From: Corynebacterium diphtheriae
GTDB taxonomy: Bacteria > Actinomycetota > Actinomycetes > Mycobacteriales > Mycobacteriaceae
Direction: 5' to 3'
DNA length: 64,000 nt
NCBI RefSeq assembly: GCF_001457455.1
Contig: NZ_LN831026.1
Location: 992,001 to 1,056,000, forward strand
In this document: in pieces, positions 27,952 through 37,515 of the stretch
Numbering within the stretch: the stretch's first letter is position 1
Layout: the number at the start of each line of letters is the position of its first letter
The notes under the pieces: generated by a model
What the model saw: the letters and a program-made list of their open reading frames with translations, nothing else
Databases searched by the model: none
Told to the model about the DNA's origin: nothing
Program-made: the position numbers and the translations under genes

Positions 27952-27990
27952 GTGCAAAATTGCACCACCATCACAGGCATTCGGTAGGAT
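27952..27990 (+). promoter_or_regulatory. Promoter of the FAH-family gene with a palindrome
   Basis: The perfect 14-bp palindrome GTGCAAAATTGCAC (27952-27965) lies over the expected -35 region, and TAGGAT (27985-27990) is the -10. Expected start is the ATG at 27998. Confidence 0.45.
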
Positions 27991-27997
27991 CGCCTCT

Positions 27998-28795
27998 ATG
28001 CGTTTTGGACGAATTGCCACACCCGATGGAATGTGTTTCTGCGTTGTTGAGGGCGATGATGCCCAAGCAATCTGCAAAGAAATTGAAGGAACCCCGTTTA
28101 CCGAGCCTAAATATACGGGACGACAGTGGAAGTTGGACGAGGTGCGCTTGCTCGCACCCATGCTACCTTCCAAGATTGTTGCCATTGGCCGTAACTATGC
28201 TGACCATGTTAAAGAGGTCTTTCAAAAGAGCGCTGAACATCTGCCACCAACGCTGTTTTTAAAGCCACCAACGGCCGTCGTGGGGCCAGGTGCTGCTATT
28301 CGAATTCCCGAGTTTGCTACCAAGGTGGAATTCGAAGGTGAGCTGGCCATGGTTATTGCTAAGCCTTGTAAGAATGTAAAGAAAGAAGACTGGAAGTCTG
28401 TAGTCTTAGGCTTCACTATCATCAACGATGTGTCGTCTCGCGACTTGCAGTTTGCTGATGGGCAGTGGGCACGTGCAAAGGGCATTGACACTTTCGCGCC
28501 ACTAGGTCCGTGGATTGAGACGGATATTGATTCGATTGAAACCGACAATCTTCCCATCAAAGCACACCTGACACATGATGGCATCACGGAGACTAAGCAG
28601 GACTCTAATTCCAATCAGATGATTATGGATCTCGGTGAGATCATCGAGTTTATTACTGCTTCGTTTACATTGCTGCCTGGCGACGTCATCTGTACTGGTT
28701 CCCCCGCAGGTACCGCGGCGATGGTTCCTGGCGACTTCATTGAAATCGAAATCCCAGGCATTGGCCGACTAGGTAATCCGGTAGCTAAAGCCTAG
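27998..28795 (+). CDS. Fumarylacetoacetate hydrolase-family protein
   Basis: Member of the FAH superfamily, which hydrolyses or isomerises 3-oxo-acids such as acylpyruvates or decarboxylates oxaloacetate. Motifs: IVAIGRNYADHVKEV (about 72-86), metal ligands in VEFEGELAMVI, GFTIINDVSSRDLQ and PGDVICTGSPAGT. Close to acylpyruvase/oxaloacetate decarboxylase-like members; the exact substrate cannot be told. 265 aa. It precedes gltX as in other corynebacteria. ATG 27998 is supported by the -10 box and by loss of similarity upstream. Confidence 0.88.
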   Translation: MRFGRIATPDGMCFCVVEGDDAQAICKEIEGTPFTEPKYTGRQWKLDEVRLLAPMLPSKIVAIGRNYADHVKEVFQKSAEHLPPTLFLKPPTAVVGPGAAIRIPEFATKVEFEGELAMVIAKPCKNVKKEDWKSVVLGFTIINDVSSRDLQFADGQWARAKGIDTFAPLGPWIETDIDSIETDNLPIKAHLTHDGITETKQDSNSNQMIMDLGEIIEFITASFTLLPGDVICTGSPAGTAAMVPGDFIEIEIPGIGRLGNPVAKA

Positions 28796-28817
28796 GAGTA
28801 GCGGTACCCTCTGGGGT

Positions 28818-29461
28818 ATGTCAACTACTCATAACAGCCTCCCCGCATCCTCTGATAGGCATCATAATGGGCATGGGGAGGCTTCTTTGTATCACGCCTC
28901 GCACGGCCATGCATGGTCAGGTAATCCCAACTACACACTGACGCAGCTCATTCCTGAATTGAGGATTAATCTAGGTTCCAGTCTAGATATTGGCTCTGGG
29001 GAGGGGCTGATGTCGCTTGGCTTGCCAGCCTCGGGTGGAAAGCTGTTGGATTGGAACCATCGGACGTTGCTGTCGAGCGATCTCGTGAACTTTCCTCCAA
29101 TGCGACGTTCATCCAGGGGCAAGCTCCTCAAGATCTCGACCAATGTGGAGGCCCCTTCGACCTCGTGACAGGGTTTTATATCCCGATCGCTGGTGAAGAA
29201 GCATGGCGTGCCATCGCTCGTCAGGTAGCTGACGGGGGATACCTAATCTATGTCCACCACAATCTCGATGAGCTTCGCACCAAGGGTCATCCACTTCTTG
29301 GCCGAGACGATCTTCTCATGCCTTTCGACGCGGCGGATCTTGCTCCTAGTGATGCATGGGAAATCGTGGTCCACGAAACTCGCCATCGCGAGATCGTAGG
29401 AGGGCATGGCCACCATCACCATCTTGATGATGTTGTGGTGCTTAAGCGTCGTAAGAAGTAA
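28818..29461 (+). pseudogene. SAM-dependent methyltransferase, frameshifted by one base
   Basis: The first frame carries a His-rich N-terminus and motif I SLDIGSGEG (about residues 54-62), then loses similarity. From about 29018 the frame shifted by -1 reads WLASLGWKAVGLEPSDVAVERSREL and runs intact to 29461, ending in a His-rich VGGHGHHHHLDD segment. Restoring one T in the run at 29016-29018 makes a continuous protein of about 214 aa of the tellurite-resistance/ubiE type. The gene is either freshly broken or a sequencing error. Its end overlaps the isochorismate synthase gene on the other strand by 20 nt. Confidence 0.85.
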
Positions 29462-30575
29462 TGCCTAAAGCTTTCATGATGGTGTGAAGTTTTGCAGTTG
29501 TTTCTTCGACTTCTGCGGCCGCATCAGATTCTACGACGATTCCTCCGCCTGCCCATGCTCGTGCGGAGGTGCCGTCACCGCTTACCTCGGCACACCGGAT
29601 AGACACCATGAATTCACCATCGCCGTGGCTGTCTGCCCAGCCCACGGTTCCTGCGTAGAATCGGCGATCGCCTTCTGCGATGCTGATGAGCTCTTCGGCC
29701 GCATCAGTCGGAGTACCGCAGATGGCGGGGGTGGGATGAGTGTGCATTGCTAATTCAAGTGCGGTAAGTGATGCGTCCTTTAAGGTTCCAGCAACAGGAG
29801 TGGCAAGGTGCCACATTTCGTTGGTCTTGGTGAGCTCAGGGTTTGCGGGGATGCTGAGCTTTGAACATAGTGGATCTAAAACATCGCGAAGATGCTCTAC
29901 AACATACGAGTGTTCTTGTAGATCTTTGTGGGAACGTCGTAAAAGTTCGGCATTGGTGGCATCTGTGACCGCATCCGCGCTTCTGGGTGCGGAACCGGCG
30001 AGGGGATACGCCGTCACGGTTGAGCCTTGTTTCTTGATGAGTACTTCTGGTGATGAGCCCACAAGCATTGCTCCTGCAAAATCTTCGCCAGCAGGGGTGA
30101 GATCTGCGATGAAACCATCGCGGTTGCGGGAAAGATCGATCAGTCGTGCGGCAATAAGTCGTGGATCAACGGCAGGGGAGAACGTCATATCTACCGCGCG
30201 TGCTAAAACGACTTTTTTCAAGGATGTGGACTTGATTGTATTGATCGCTGCTTCAATGCGGGCATGATGTTCCTCGAGTGATGGGACAAGCTTTTCCACT
30301 TGAGCATTCACGATGCTGCCGGGTCCTTGCCGGTAATATGCGTGGGGCTCTAAGGGGCCCTCCTCACGCATGACGGAGCGGGGAACCGTAAGGGCGCAGG
30401 CGTGGTCGCGTCGAAAAGCAAGGGCGCCAACGACTAGCTCAATGCGCCCACTACGTAAGGCCTCTACTGCTTTCCAAGGATCAGAAAACGTTTCTACCGC
30501 GCCTTGGGTACGGATAGAGCCGTGGCTACGGGAGAGTAAAAAATCGGGGGCAGTAGCGGGTCGATGGGCGCACAT
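29442..30575 (-). CDS. Isochorismate synthase
   Basis: Converts chorismate to isochorismate for menaquinone or a catecholate siderophore. The chorismate-binding domain fills residues about 100-377: KKVVLARAVDM, LVGSSPEVLIK, PLAGSAPRSAD, HPTPAICGTP and YAGTVGWADSHGDGEFMVSIRCAEV. Corynebacteria need menaquinone, so a MenF role is the simpler view; no menaquinone or siderophore genes are adjacent. The minus-strand TAGACT (30590-30585) lies just upstream, giving a leaderless start at ATG 30575. Divergent from gltX. Confidence 0.88.
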   Translation of the reverse strand: MCAHRPATAPDFLLSRSHGSIRTQGAVETFSDPWKAVEALRSGRIELVVGALAFRRDHACALTVPRSVMREEGPLEPHAYYRQGPGSIVNAQVEKLVPSLEEHHARIEAAINTIKSTSLKKVVLARAVDMTFSPAVDPRLIAARLIDLSRNRDGFIADLTPAGEDFAGAMLVGSSPEVLIKKQGSTVTAYPLAGSAPRSADAVTDATNAELLRRSHKDLQEHSYVVEHLRDVLDPLCSKLSIPANPELTKTNEMWHLATPVAGTLKDASLTALELAMHTHPTPAICGTPTDAAEELISIAEGDRRFYAGTVGWADSHGDGEFMVSIRCAEVSGDGTSARAWAGGGIVVESDAAAEVEETTAKLHTIMKALGITSYDA

Positions 30576-30586
30576 GTCTTGCCAGT

Positions 30587-30606
30587 CTAGTGCACTAGTC
30601 TACGAT
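30587..30606. promoter_or_regulatory. Divergent promoters with palindrome between menF-type gene and gltX
   Basis: The perfect palindrome CTAGTGCACTAG (30587-30598) lies between the two -10 boxes: TAGACT on the minus strand (30590-30585) and TACGAT on the plus strand (30601-30606). The interval between the two start codons is only 38 bp, so one bound protein could affect both genes. Confidence 0.45.
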
Positions 30607-30613
30607 GAACATT

Positions 30614-32098
30614 ATGTCTGATGTTCGTGTACGTTTTTGTCCGTCGCCGACCGGTACGCCACATGTCGGTATGGTTCGCACCGCTTTGTTTAACTGGGCT
30701 CACGCTCGTCACACTGGCGGCAAGCTCATTTTCCGTATTGAGGATACGGATGCTGCTCGTGATAGCGAAGAGTCCTACCAAGCGATTATTGATTCCCTGA
30801 AGTGGCTCGGAATGGACTGGGACGAGGGTGTTATTGTTGGTGGCTCTCATGAGCCATATCGTCAAAGCCAGCGTATGGACATCTACAAGGATGTCTTGGA
30901 AAAGCTGAAAGAGGCTGGCTTTGTCTACCCTGCGTACTCGACTGCTCAGGAAGTGGAGGAGCGTCACAAGGCCGCAGGTCGCGACCCTAAGTTGGGCTAC
31001 GACAACTATGACCGCACTCTGACTGACGAGCAGATCGCTGCATTTGAGGCAGAAGGTCGTCAGCCAGTGTGGCGTTTGCGCATGCCGGAGCAGGATTGGA
31101 AGTGGAACGATCTGGTTCGTGGCGAGATCGAGTTCAAGAGCTCTACGCAGCCTGACTATGTGGTGGCGCGTTCCAATGGTGCACCGTTGTACACCTTGGT
31201 CAACCCAGTCGATGACGCATTGATGGGCATTACCCACGTGCTGCGTGGCGAGGACCTCTTGCCTTCGACCCCTCGCCAGTTGGCTCTGTATGAGGCTCTT
31301 AAGGCCATCGGTGTAGCCCAGCAGACCCCTGAGTTTGGCCACCTGCCGTTCGTTATGGGTGAGGGGAATAAGAAGCTTTCCAAGCGTGATCCACAGTCCA
31401 ACCTGTTTAATCACCGTGATGCCGGCATCATTCCAGAGGGCATGCTGAATTACCTGGCATTGCTGGGCTGGTCACTCGCTGGTGAAAAAGACATCTTCTC
31501 GGTTGATGAGCTTGTAGAAAACTTCGATGTGACCAACGTGTTGGCAAATCCAGCTCGTTTCGACCAGAAGAAGCTTGAGGCGATTAACGCTGATCACATC
31601 CGTCTTCTTGAGCCCAAGGATTTCGAGCAGCGTTTGCGTGCATATCTCAACGAATACACGGACTTCCCAGCAGATTACCCTGCAGAAAAGTTTGCAATCG
31701 CCGCAGAGTTGGTGCAAACACGCATCAAGATGCTTGGCGACGCATACGGTTTGCTGAGCTTCCTAGCGATCGCCGATGAGGATCTCACCTTGGATGAGAA
31801 GTCGGCGAAGAAGAATCTCAAAGAGACGGCAATTCCTGCGCTAGATGCTGGTATTGCTGCCCTTGAAGAGGTGGAGGAGTGGACCACTCCTGCTATTGAA
31901 GCTGCATTGCATAAGGCGCTGATTGAGGATCTTGAGCTCAAGCCTCGTGTTGCTTTTGGTGCTCTGCGTGTCGGCATCTCTGGCCAGGCTGTGTCGCCAC
32001 CTTTGTTCGAGTCGATGGAGCTCTTGGGCAAGGAGTCAACGTTGACTCGTTTGCGTGCTACTCGTGCGGTTACCCCGTATCAGGTTGCCGCTGAGTAA
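30614..32098 (+). CDS. gltX: Glutamyl-tRNA synthetase
   Basis: Class I synthetase that charges tRNA-Glu and, in organisms with GatCAB, also tRNA-Gln. The HIGH-type motif is in [21 protein letters not shown] (residues 6-26) and the KMSKR-type motif is [10 protein letters not shown] (about residue 256). The anticodon-binding helical part fills the C-terminal third. 494 aa. ATG 30614 is chosen since TACGAT lies 7 nt before it and the frame-opening ATG at 30605 overlaps that box. Two tRNA-Glu genes and a tRNA-Gln gene follow within 7 kb. Confidence 0.95.
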   Translation: MSDVRVRFCPSPTGTPHVGMVRTALFNWAHARHTGGKLIFRIEDTDAARDSEESYQAIIDSLKWLGMDWDEGVIVGGSHEPYRQSQRMDIYKDVLEKLKEAGFVYPAYSTAQEVEERHKAAGRDPKLGYDNYDRTLTDEQIAAFEAEGRQPVWRLRMPEQDWKWNDLVRGEIEFKSSTQPDYVVARSNGAPLYTLVNPVDDALMGITHVLRGEDLLPSTPRQLALYEALKAIGVAQQTPEFGHLPFVMGEGNKKLSKRDPQSNLFNHRDAGIIPEGMLNYLALLGWSLAGEKDIFSVDELVENFDVTNVLANPARFDQKKLEAINADHIRLLEPKDFEQRLRAYLNEYTDFPADYPAEKFAIAAELVQTRIKMLGDAYGLLSFLAIADEDLTLDEKSAKKNLKETAIPALDAGIAALEEVEEWTTPAIEAALHKALIEDLELKPRVAFGALRVGISGQAVSPPLFESMELLGKESTLTRLRATRAVTPYQVAAE

Positions 32099-32112
32099 GT
32101 TCACATTAGGCA

Positions 32113-32150
32113 TTCCCCTAGGCTAATGGCCTAGGGGATTTGTTGTTTTG
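32113..32150 (+). terminator. gltX terminator
   Basis: CCCCTAGGC (32115-32123) pairs with GCCTAGGGG (32129-32137), followed by ATTTGTTGTTTTG. Confidence 0.85.
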
Positions 32151-32190
32151 AGGAAGAAAAACTGTTGTAACTATTGAATATGTTGCTTAT

Positions 32191-33294
32191 GTGACTAATG
32201 TTAAGCAAGTGATATTTGGGTATGTGGGCCTTGGTGGCCGAAGAAAAGGTGCAGTGGTGTTCGATGCGGCGCGGGCGGCGTTTTTGGGGGTGGCCGTCTT
32301 TATTAGCGTCTTACTCGTTGCATCTTTCTTTAGCCCCACCCAAGGGAGAGCGGTGGAGCCGGCGCCAGCCGGGGCTCCAGCGCAGCAAGGCTCTTTGCCT
32401 AACGACGCTCTTGGTTCTATCGAACCGATCCATGATGTGGATCTGGGAAGGGCAGGCCAGCAGTCACCATTGCCGGCTCCGGTTGATCCTGATCCAACTT
32501 TTAATCCGCAGCCACCTTTTGTACCGGGTGAATTGCGCGAAGGCTTTGTCGATGTGGGGAATGGGAACCTTCGCCGTTATCTGATTCATGTGGGAACGAA
32601 CTATCGGCCACATACTCCAGAATTAACGCCCGTGGTCTTCGGCTTTGGTGGTTGGAAAGATACTCCGGAAAAGTTTGCGGAGTACTCGCGATTTGAGCTC
32701 ACCGACTTTGGTGCGAACGCCATCATTATTTACCCAGAAGGAATCGCGCGTGCGTGGGAAGGTGCCCCGTATGCATCAACCCGTATGGGGGACGATGTTC
32801 ACTTTGTGCGAACAATCCTGAATGCCGTCGATGCTGACTATCGAATCGATCGCGGTCGTGTTTATGCGGTGGGAATGTCCAACGGTGGCGGAATGGCGGC
32901 TTCTCTTGCGTGCCATGCCCCTGATCTCGTTGCGGGTGTTGTGAGTGTGTCAGCTGCCTATTATGAGCCTGTGGTAGCCGATTGTGCGCCCGGTGCAGTG
33001 GCAACTCTCGACATTCACGGAACGCATGATGAGGTCATTGCATATCAAGGCGGTATGCGTCACGGTGCACCATTCCTTGGTGCTGAACAAGTTGTGGCGG
33101 GAGTTGCTGCCCGTAATGGCTGTGGGCCTGCATTACCGCCGCGATGGATTGAGGGTCCTGCAGAGCATTATGGGTTTGCTGGCTGTGCTGCGCCGGTGGA
33201 GCATATCCGAGTTCTGGGGCAAAAACATGTGTGGAATGGGGTTCCGCATGCTACCACGTTGGCGTGGGAGTTCTTGCATCGTCAGCACAAATAA
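32191..33294 (+). CDS. Secreted alpha/beta-hydrolase, LpqC/PHB-depolymerase-like esterase
   Basis: A hydrophobic segment (residues about 28-48) after a basic start suggests a signal peptide or anchor; a Pro-rich linker follows (about 50-115). The hydrolase domain has the nucleophile Ser in VGMSNGGGMA, an Asp in DIHGTHDEV and a His in GQKHVWNG, the order expected for the esterase/PHB-depolymerase family. Four or more Cys residues could form disulfides. Likely role in processing envelope or host esters; the substrate is unknown. GTG 32191 is the longest start; others inside the signal region are possible. 367 aa. Confidence 0.82.
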   Translation: MTNVKQVIFGYVGLGGRRKGAVVFDAARAAFLGVAVFISVLLVASFFSPTQGRAVEPAPAGAPAQQGSLPNDALGSIEPIHDVDLGRAGQQSPLPAPVDPDPTFNPQPPFVPGELREGFVDVGNGNLRRYLIHVGTNYRPHTPELTPVVFGFGGWKDTPEKFAEYSRFELTDFGANAIIIYPEGIARAWEGAPYASTRMGDDVHFVRTILNAVDADYRIDRGRVYAVGMSNGGGMAASLACHAPDLVAGVVSVSAAYYEPVVADCAPGAVATLDIHGTHDEVIAYQGGMRHGAPFLGAEQVVAGVAARNGCGPALPPRWIEGPAEHYGFAGCAAPVEHIRVLGQKHVWNGVPHATTLAWEFLHRQHK

Positions 33295-33395
33295 TAAATT
33301 GCCGTTTACCAGCGGATTTGTGCGATCCTCTGCCTTGTGGTTATATTAAACCCCGTTGAACAGCAGGGCCTGCAAAGAGCAAGCTGGTAGACAAA

Positions 33396-33467
33396 TGGCC
33401 TATGGTGTAATTGGCAACACTACGGTTTCTGGTACCGTCATTCTAGGTTCGAGTCCTGGTAGGCCAG
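33396..33467 (+). tRNA. tRNA-Gln (CTG)
   Basis: Acceptor TGGCCTA pairs with TAGGCCA, the anticodon arm ACGGT-TTCTGGT-ACCGT carries CTG, and the T arm has GGTTCGAGTCC. CCA is not encoded. It lies just before tRNA-Glu. Confidence 0.93.
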
Positions 33468-33498
33468 CAGCGAGAAATCGCTAACTTGAAAAAGTTCT

Positions 33499-33579
33499 AT
33501 GCCCCGTTCGTCTAGCGGCCTAGGACGTCGGCCTCTCACGCCGGTAACACGGGTTCAAATCCCGTACGGGGTACAAATA
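33499..33579 (+). repeat. Direct repeat copy 1 (tRNA-Glu unit, about 81 bp)
   Basis: The stretch from ATGCCCCG to GTACAAATA is identical to 37516-37596. The flanks differ after that. The two copies bracket about 3.9 kb of decayed genes, so recombination between them could delete the interval. Confidence 0.85.
33501..33573 (+). tRNA. tRNA-Glu (CTC), copy 1
   Basis: Acceptor GCCCCGT pairs with ACGGGGT; the anticodon loop reads CCTCTCA with CTC; T arm GGGTTCAAATCCC. CCA is not encoded. Identical to the copy at 37518. Confidence 0.93.
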
Positions 33580-33581
33580 GT

Positions 33582-33606
33582 CTCCACTCTTTTGGGTGGA
33601 GGCTTT
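33582..33606 (+). terminator. Terminator of the tRNA-Gln/tRNA-Glu unit
   Basis: CTCCAC (33582-33587) pairs with GTGGAG (33597-33602), followed by GCTTTTG. Confidence 0.78.
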
Positions 33607-33649
33607 TGTTATTTCTAAATACTGCCCCTCGGTTGGGGTGGGTGGGGTA

Positions 33650-33838
33650 TTAGCAGGAAGCGTCAATGATGGCACTGATGGTCGCGGTGAAGTAATCGTC
33701 GGCTTCGGGGCTACTGGGGGTTTGGATTGCGGTCATTACAACCGCGCGCACGGTGGCAACAGTGAGTTCAATATGCGGGGTGCCAAGCTGCGCAAGTTCA
33801 ACGCGGGTTAAGTAGCAAAAAGGGCATGATTGTGACAC
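33650..33838 (-). pseudogene. Possible remnant of a TetR regulator C-terminus
   Basis: A 62-codon frame reads ELTVATVRAVVMTAIQ and EADDYFTATISAIIDAS, which resembles the last helices of a TetR regulator. No DNA-binding part remains; where it should be, the MmpL remnant begins on the other strand. A divergent tetR-mmpL pair is a common arrangement, which is the main support. Weak call. Confidence 0.3.
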
Positions 33839-33874
33839 CCTGTCACGACTGGGTTGAGTATGAGGAAGACAAAC

Positions 33875-35189
33875 ATGTTTGAGGTGCTATACGGTAGCCG
33901 AAAACGGGCGTTTTCACCGTTATCGGCTGGATAATCATGATCGGGGTGTTAGCTGTACTATCGCCAACAATCGACGACGTCCTCACCAAGGGCAACAACA
34001 ACGCAGGCGCTGATGCTGTATCCACACAGGCTGCACAACTGATTGAAAAGAATTTTCCTGATGCTGACGCAGTTCCCGCGATCCTGACGGTGCGAGGCAG
34101 AGACGCTAACGTATCCAAAGTGTTGGCGGCAGTCGATTCGGTGAGAGAAAACGTTGACCGCTTTGGGCCGTCGATAAGCGCGACGTGCAAGCGTCCCAGG
34201 CCTACATGCGTTCCCGCTAACGCTGCAGAAATGACCAGCGGTGACACCAATCTAGTGGTCATACCAGTCACAGGTGATCCCACGACGACCGAATATCGTG
34301 ACGATATTAAGACGCTACGTGCCGAGCTCGCTCATGCATTTGGGTAGAAGACCTGACTACCGATGCAGCCCCTGTCCATGTGACTGGTCCGGTGGGCATT
34401 GTTACTGACACCGTGAACGTGTTCGCTGGTGGAGACAAGATTCTGCCGCTGGCCAGAAGGTAATCGCGCAGGACTTTGGTGAAGGTGAAATCGCGCCGTC
34501 CACCATGATTGTCACTGGCCCAGGCGCGGATGCAGCAGCTAAGGCGATTGCTGAACAACTCCCGCAACAGCTTCCAGAGGACGTCACGCGCGCAGACTTT
34601 TCGCCTCGAAAGGACGTGAACGAAGACGGCTCGGCTGCCCGTGTCGACGTAGTGCTCAACGCTGATCCATACTCCACAACGGCCTTTGACATGCTGGACC
34701 GCGCTACGGAACAAGCAGGTGAGATCGCAGGTTCTGAAGTGAGAGTTGCCAGCGCTGGTGAAACCGCCACTGCCCGAGATAGTGCTGCCGAGGTCACTCA
34801 CGACTTCACACTCCTTGTGCCACTGATCTTCTTTGTGATCGCTTTGATCCTCGGACTGTTGCTGCGGTCGTGGCTGGCTCCGATCTATCTCATCGCCACA
34901 CTTGGCCTATCGTTTGCAGCAACGCTCGGCCTCGTCGCCTTTATCACCCTCACGGTGCAATGCGATACCGGTTTTGGCCGCAACATTTGCCGTGCTGATG
35001 ACGCAGCCCATCCGCGAGCTCTACCAATTCGGTATGGCCATGATGCTGGGCATTTTGATCGACACTTTTATCATCCGACCGCTCATGGCACCGGCAATCG
35101 TTACCCTCCTAGGCGATCGCGCGCTGCTGCCAGCGAAGCCAGGGCAGGAGAGCCGCGAGGCTTCTATGGAGCCTGTGCCTGCCTCATAA
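33875..35189 (+). pseudogene. Broken MmpL-family transporter
   Basis: ATG 33875 starts MFEVLYGSRKR, then a shift near 33912 leads to IGWIIMIGVLAVLSPTIDDV. More pieces follow in changing frames: VIPVTGDPTTTEYRDDI, VTGPVGIVTD, VIAQDFGEGEIAPSTMIVTGPG, the membrane helices of VPLIFFVIALILGLLLRSWLAPIYL, and the end FGMAMMLGILIDTFIIRP. At least four frame changes are needed, with stops at 34347 and 34462. A complete MmpL is 700 aa or more; only about 430 codons are left, so internal sequence is also lost. The family exports mycolate-type lipids. Confidence 0.85.
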
Positions 35190-35206
35190 GCAATCTGTAA
35201 CGCCCG

Positions 35207-35251
35207 AAGGGGCGGCACCTGTGTCCATGCTGGTCATAGGCGCCGCCCTTT
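35207..35251 (+). terminator. Hairpin after the MmpL remnant
   Basis: AAGGGGCGGC (35207-35216) pairs with GCCGCCCTTT (35242-35251) with one bulge. Confidence 0.55.
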
Positions 35252-35365
35252 CACATTGCCCATCGGGGGGTAATTGGGTAGGCATGATTAAAAAACTAGA
35301 GGGAATGAGCCTTAGACTGAGAAAGTCTTAATCAAAAAATTTCAGCTGTTTTAGGGGAAACGAAG

Positions 35366-36826
35366 ATGTCGCGTGCGACGTTGGGTATTCGTTCATCGTG
35401 GGTTGGGTTTGTTGCGGCGGCGACCACCGCAATGGCTAGCACTATTGCTCCTGTTGCGCATGCACAAGTAGCACATCACGTGCCACATGATGGATGCAGC
35501 GCAGTGGAGGTTGCAGTAGTTGGTGGAACAACTCAAGCAAATATTCACGACGATCCCCATGACGTGTACAGCTTTGGCAAGGGAACCAACTTTGCGGTAA
35601 ATATGACGCGGCGATTCCATAACGTTACCGCGTGGCAATTGCCTTATTACTCATCGGCAGGAATCACAGCCTCGAACAACGACGCTGAACAAAAAGAATT
35701 CCCGCCCTATGCAGTCTCTAAAAACCGCGGAGTTGATGCGCTTGATGCGCACCTTTCCGATCAGGCTGTGAAGTGTCCAGATACCCAATTCGTGATCGCA
35801 GGTTTTCCCAAGGGGCGGACATCGCAGGTGATATGGCTGAGCGTATTTCTCGTGGCAAGACTAACCCTGCACTTACTCCGGAACGCGTTCTTGGCGTTTA
35901 TCTTTTGGCAGACCCTGGGCGCTCGGATCTGCTCATGAATCCCACGCAAGGGCAGACAACGACGGGCAAGAGTGGCCCGTTGACCGAAAACGGTGCCGTG
36001 CTGATCGAAACAAACCTCGGTCTTCCTGGTGCAGGTTCTGTAGGCATTGCAGGGCCACGTGCAGCGGGGGCATTTAGTAACCTTCCCGGAAAAGTTCGCT
36101 CAATCTGCAGTAGTGGTGATCCCGCCTGTGCGGTCCACCCGAAAGGTCTGCTGGCATCCGTGGGGGAAGTGGGCAAACGATCAAAACGATTTTGAACACG
36201 TACCTGTGGAATCTGTACGCACGATGATGCTCAATGGCTCATTCTTCATTTCGCTTGCACCGCACATGAACAAGATCCGAGGCGACTTGTATGCTTCGGA
36301 TCCGGTTGCGCTCAAACAACACTTTGACGACGCCTCCATGCACCCGCGTCTTACACAGCCTGAACGTAATACTCTTCACCTCGTAGGTGCAGAAATTGCT
36401 GGACTTATGGGGCACCTTAAACAAGGGCGCGATCAGGTAGCAGTTGGCTCTAGTGATACTGGATTAAGTAGTGGCGGACCGCGCGATCGGCTTATTGCCT
36501 TGGAAAAAATCGTTCAGCAGCAAACTGGACTTGTGGAACTTCAGCTCGCTGTTGGGTTGATGATCGTTCACCTTAGCTACACAGGGGATAGCCGTGAGGT
36601 CAGCACAGTGGGCGCGCAGCGTGCCGATGACTGGATCGATAGCGACATGACGCAGCTCATTAGTGGATATCTAAACACCCTTTCAGTACGCGCACCCTAC
36701 GTCACGCTTGGCGAACGCCATACGTTCATCCAAAAAATGGGCTGGCCGATTTGGTGGATTGTGAGCTCAATTTGGGGTCAGCGTAATCACGCCGCTCGTG
36801 GAGTATGGGAGTTCTTCGGACTCTAA
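35366..36826 (+). pseudogene. Secreted cutinase-family esterase, two single-base frameshifts
   Basis: A signal peptide (FVAAATTAMASTIAPVAHAQ) is followed by the cutinase start GCSAVEVAVVGGT and, near 35803, the active-site region CPDTQFVIAGF. The nucleophile motif GFSQGADIAGDMA only appears in the next frame, so one T is missing from the run at about 35804-35807. The second frame runs to about 36163, where GGGGG instead of GGGG shifts it again; the third frame (KWANDQNDFEHVPVESV) continues to 36826. Repaired, this is a protein of about 486 aa, longer than simple cutinases, with a C-terminal part seen in corynebacterial mycolate-related or lipase proteins. Confidence 0.86.
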
Positions 36827-36840
36827 CCTGCGAGCAATGT

Positions 36841-37384
36841 CAAGGAGAGTTATGTCTCAACAAAAATACTGTTTTAACAGGCGTAACCCTCCTACAATGA
36901 GGTCTTGTCAGGGTGATCGGATCGCTCGAACAATCCCCGCTATCTAACGGGAAGCACTCATTTTCATCCGAGCTAACCGGCACTGTGACGCTTGTCAGCG
37001 TTTTGTCGATCAAGCGAAAAGGAGGTTGTGTGGCAGGAATCGAACAACCAGAACATCACGGTTACCGCGTAGGTGAGTCTTCCGCCGGCACTGCCATGAT
37101 TCGGGATTCCAAGCGCCAGGGATGCGCGAACCCGAAGCTAAAGAACAACATCTTCTCGGTAACTTCTCACAGTTGCGCAGGAATGCTGAACTAAATAGTG
37201 AGCCCGTCACCCGCGTACCTACAGGTATGAAGCGGACGAAGCAGTGAGATGCTGGCTTACGAGACTTCCGCTCAGAGACGCGAACTCACACGCAGTTATA
37301 GTGACGCATTCCTTGTCGCACACGACGTTGATGTACGCGATAGAGAGGAGACCTTTATCGGACACGGAGAATTAACGGCGTAAA
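36841..37384 (+). pseudogene. Fragments of unrecognised gene(s) between the cutinase remnant and tRNA-Glu 2
   Basis: No frame spans this 540-bp stretch. Short open pieces follow one another in different frames: one with ANRHCDACQRFVDQAKRR (about 36971-37024), which looks like the zinc-binding HxxxCxxC of an anti-sigma factor, one ending VTRVPTGMKRTKQ at about 37247, and one from ATG 37250 to 37384 (MLAYETSAQRRELTRSYSDA). A good terminator follows at 37391, which suggests that the last piece is the end of a former gene. I cannot name it. Confidence 0.35.
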
Positions 37385-37390
37385 TATTGT

Positions 37391-37419
37391 GCCCCACGGT
37401 AAACGTGGGGCCTAATTCT
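37391..37419 (+). terminator. Terminator before tRNA-Glu 2
   Basis: GCCCCACG (37391-37398) pairs with CGTGGGGC (37404-37411), followed by CTAATTCTTAT. Confidence 0.7.
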
Positions 37420-37515
37420 TATCTGACCTGTGGATTTGGTGATTTATAGGAACTCAATCTACTATTTCTTTACACCGCTTCGCACGATGTCTTTGCATCA
37501 TGTGAAATGTCGAAC

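Noticed and set aside
33596..33811. Open frame after tRNA-Glu 1 on the plus strand
   Set aside because: It starts inside the tRNA terminator and has Gly/Val-rich sequence with no family pattern.
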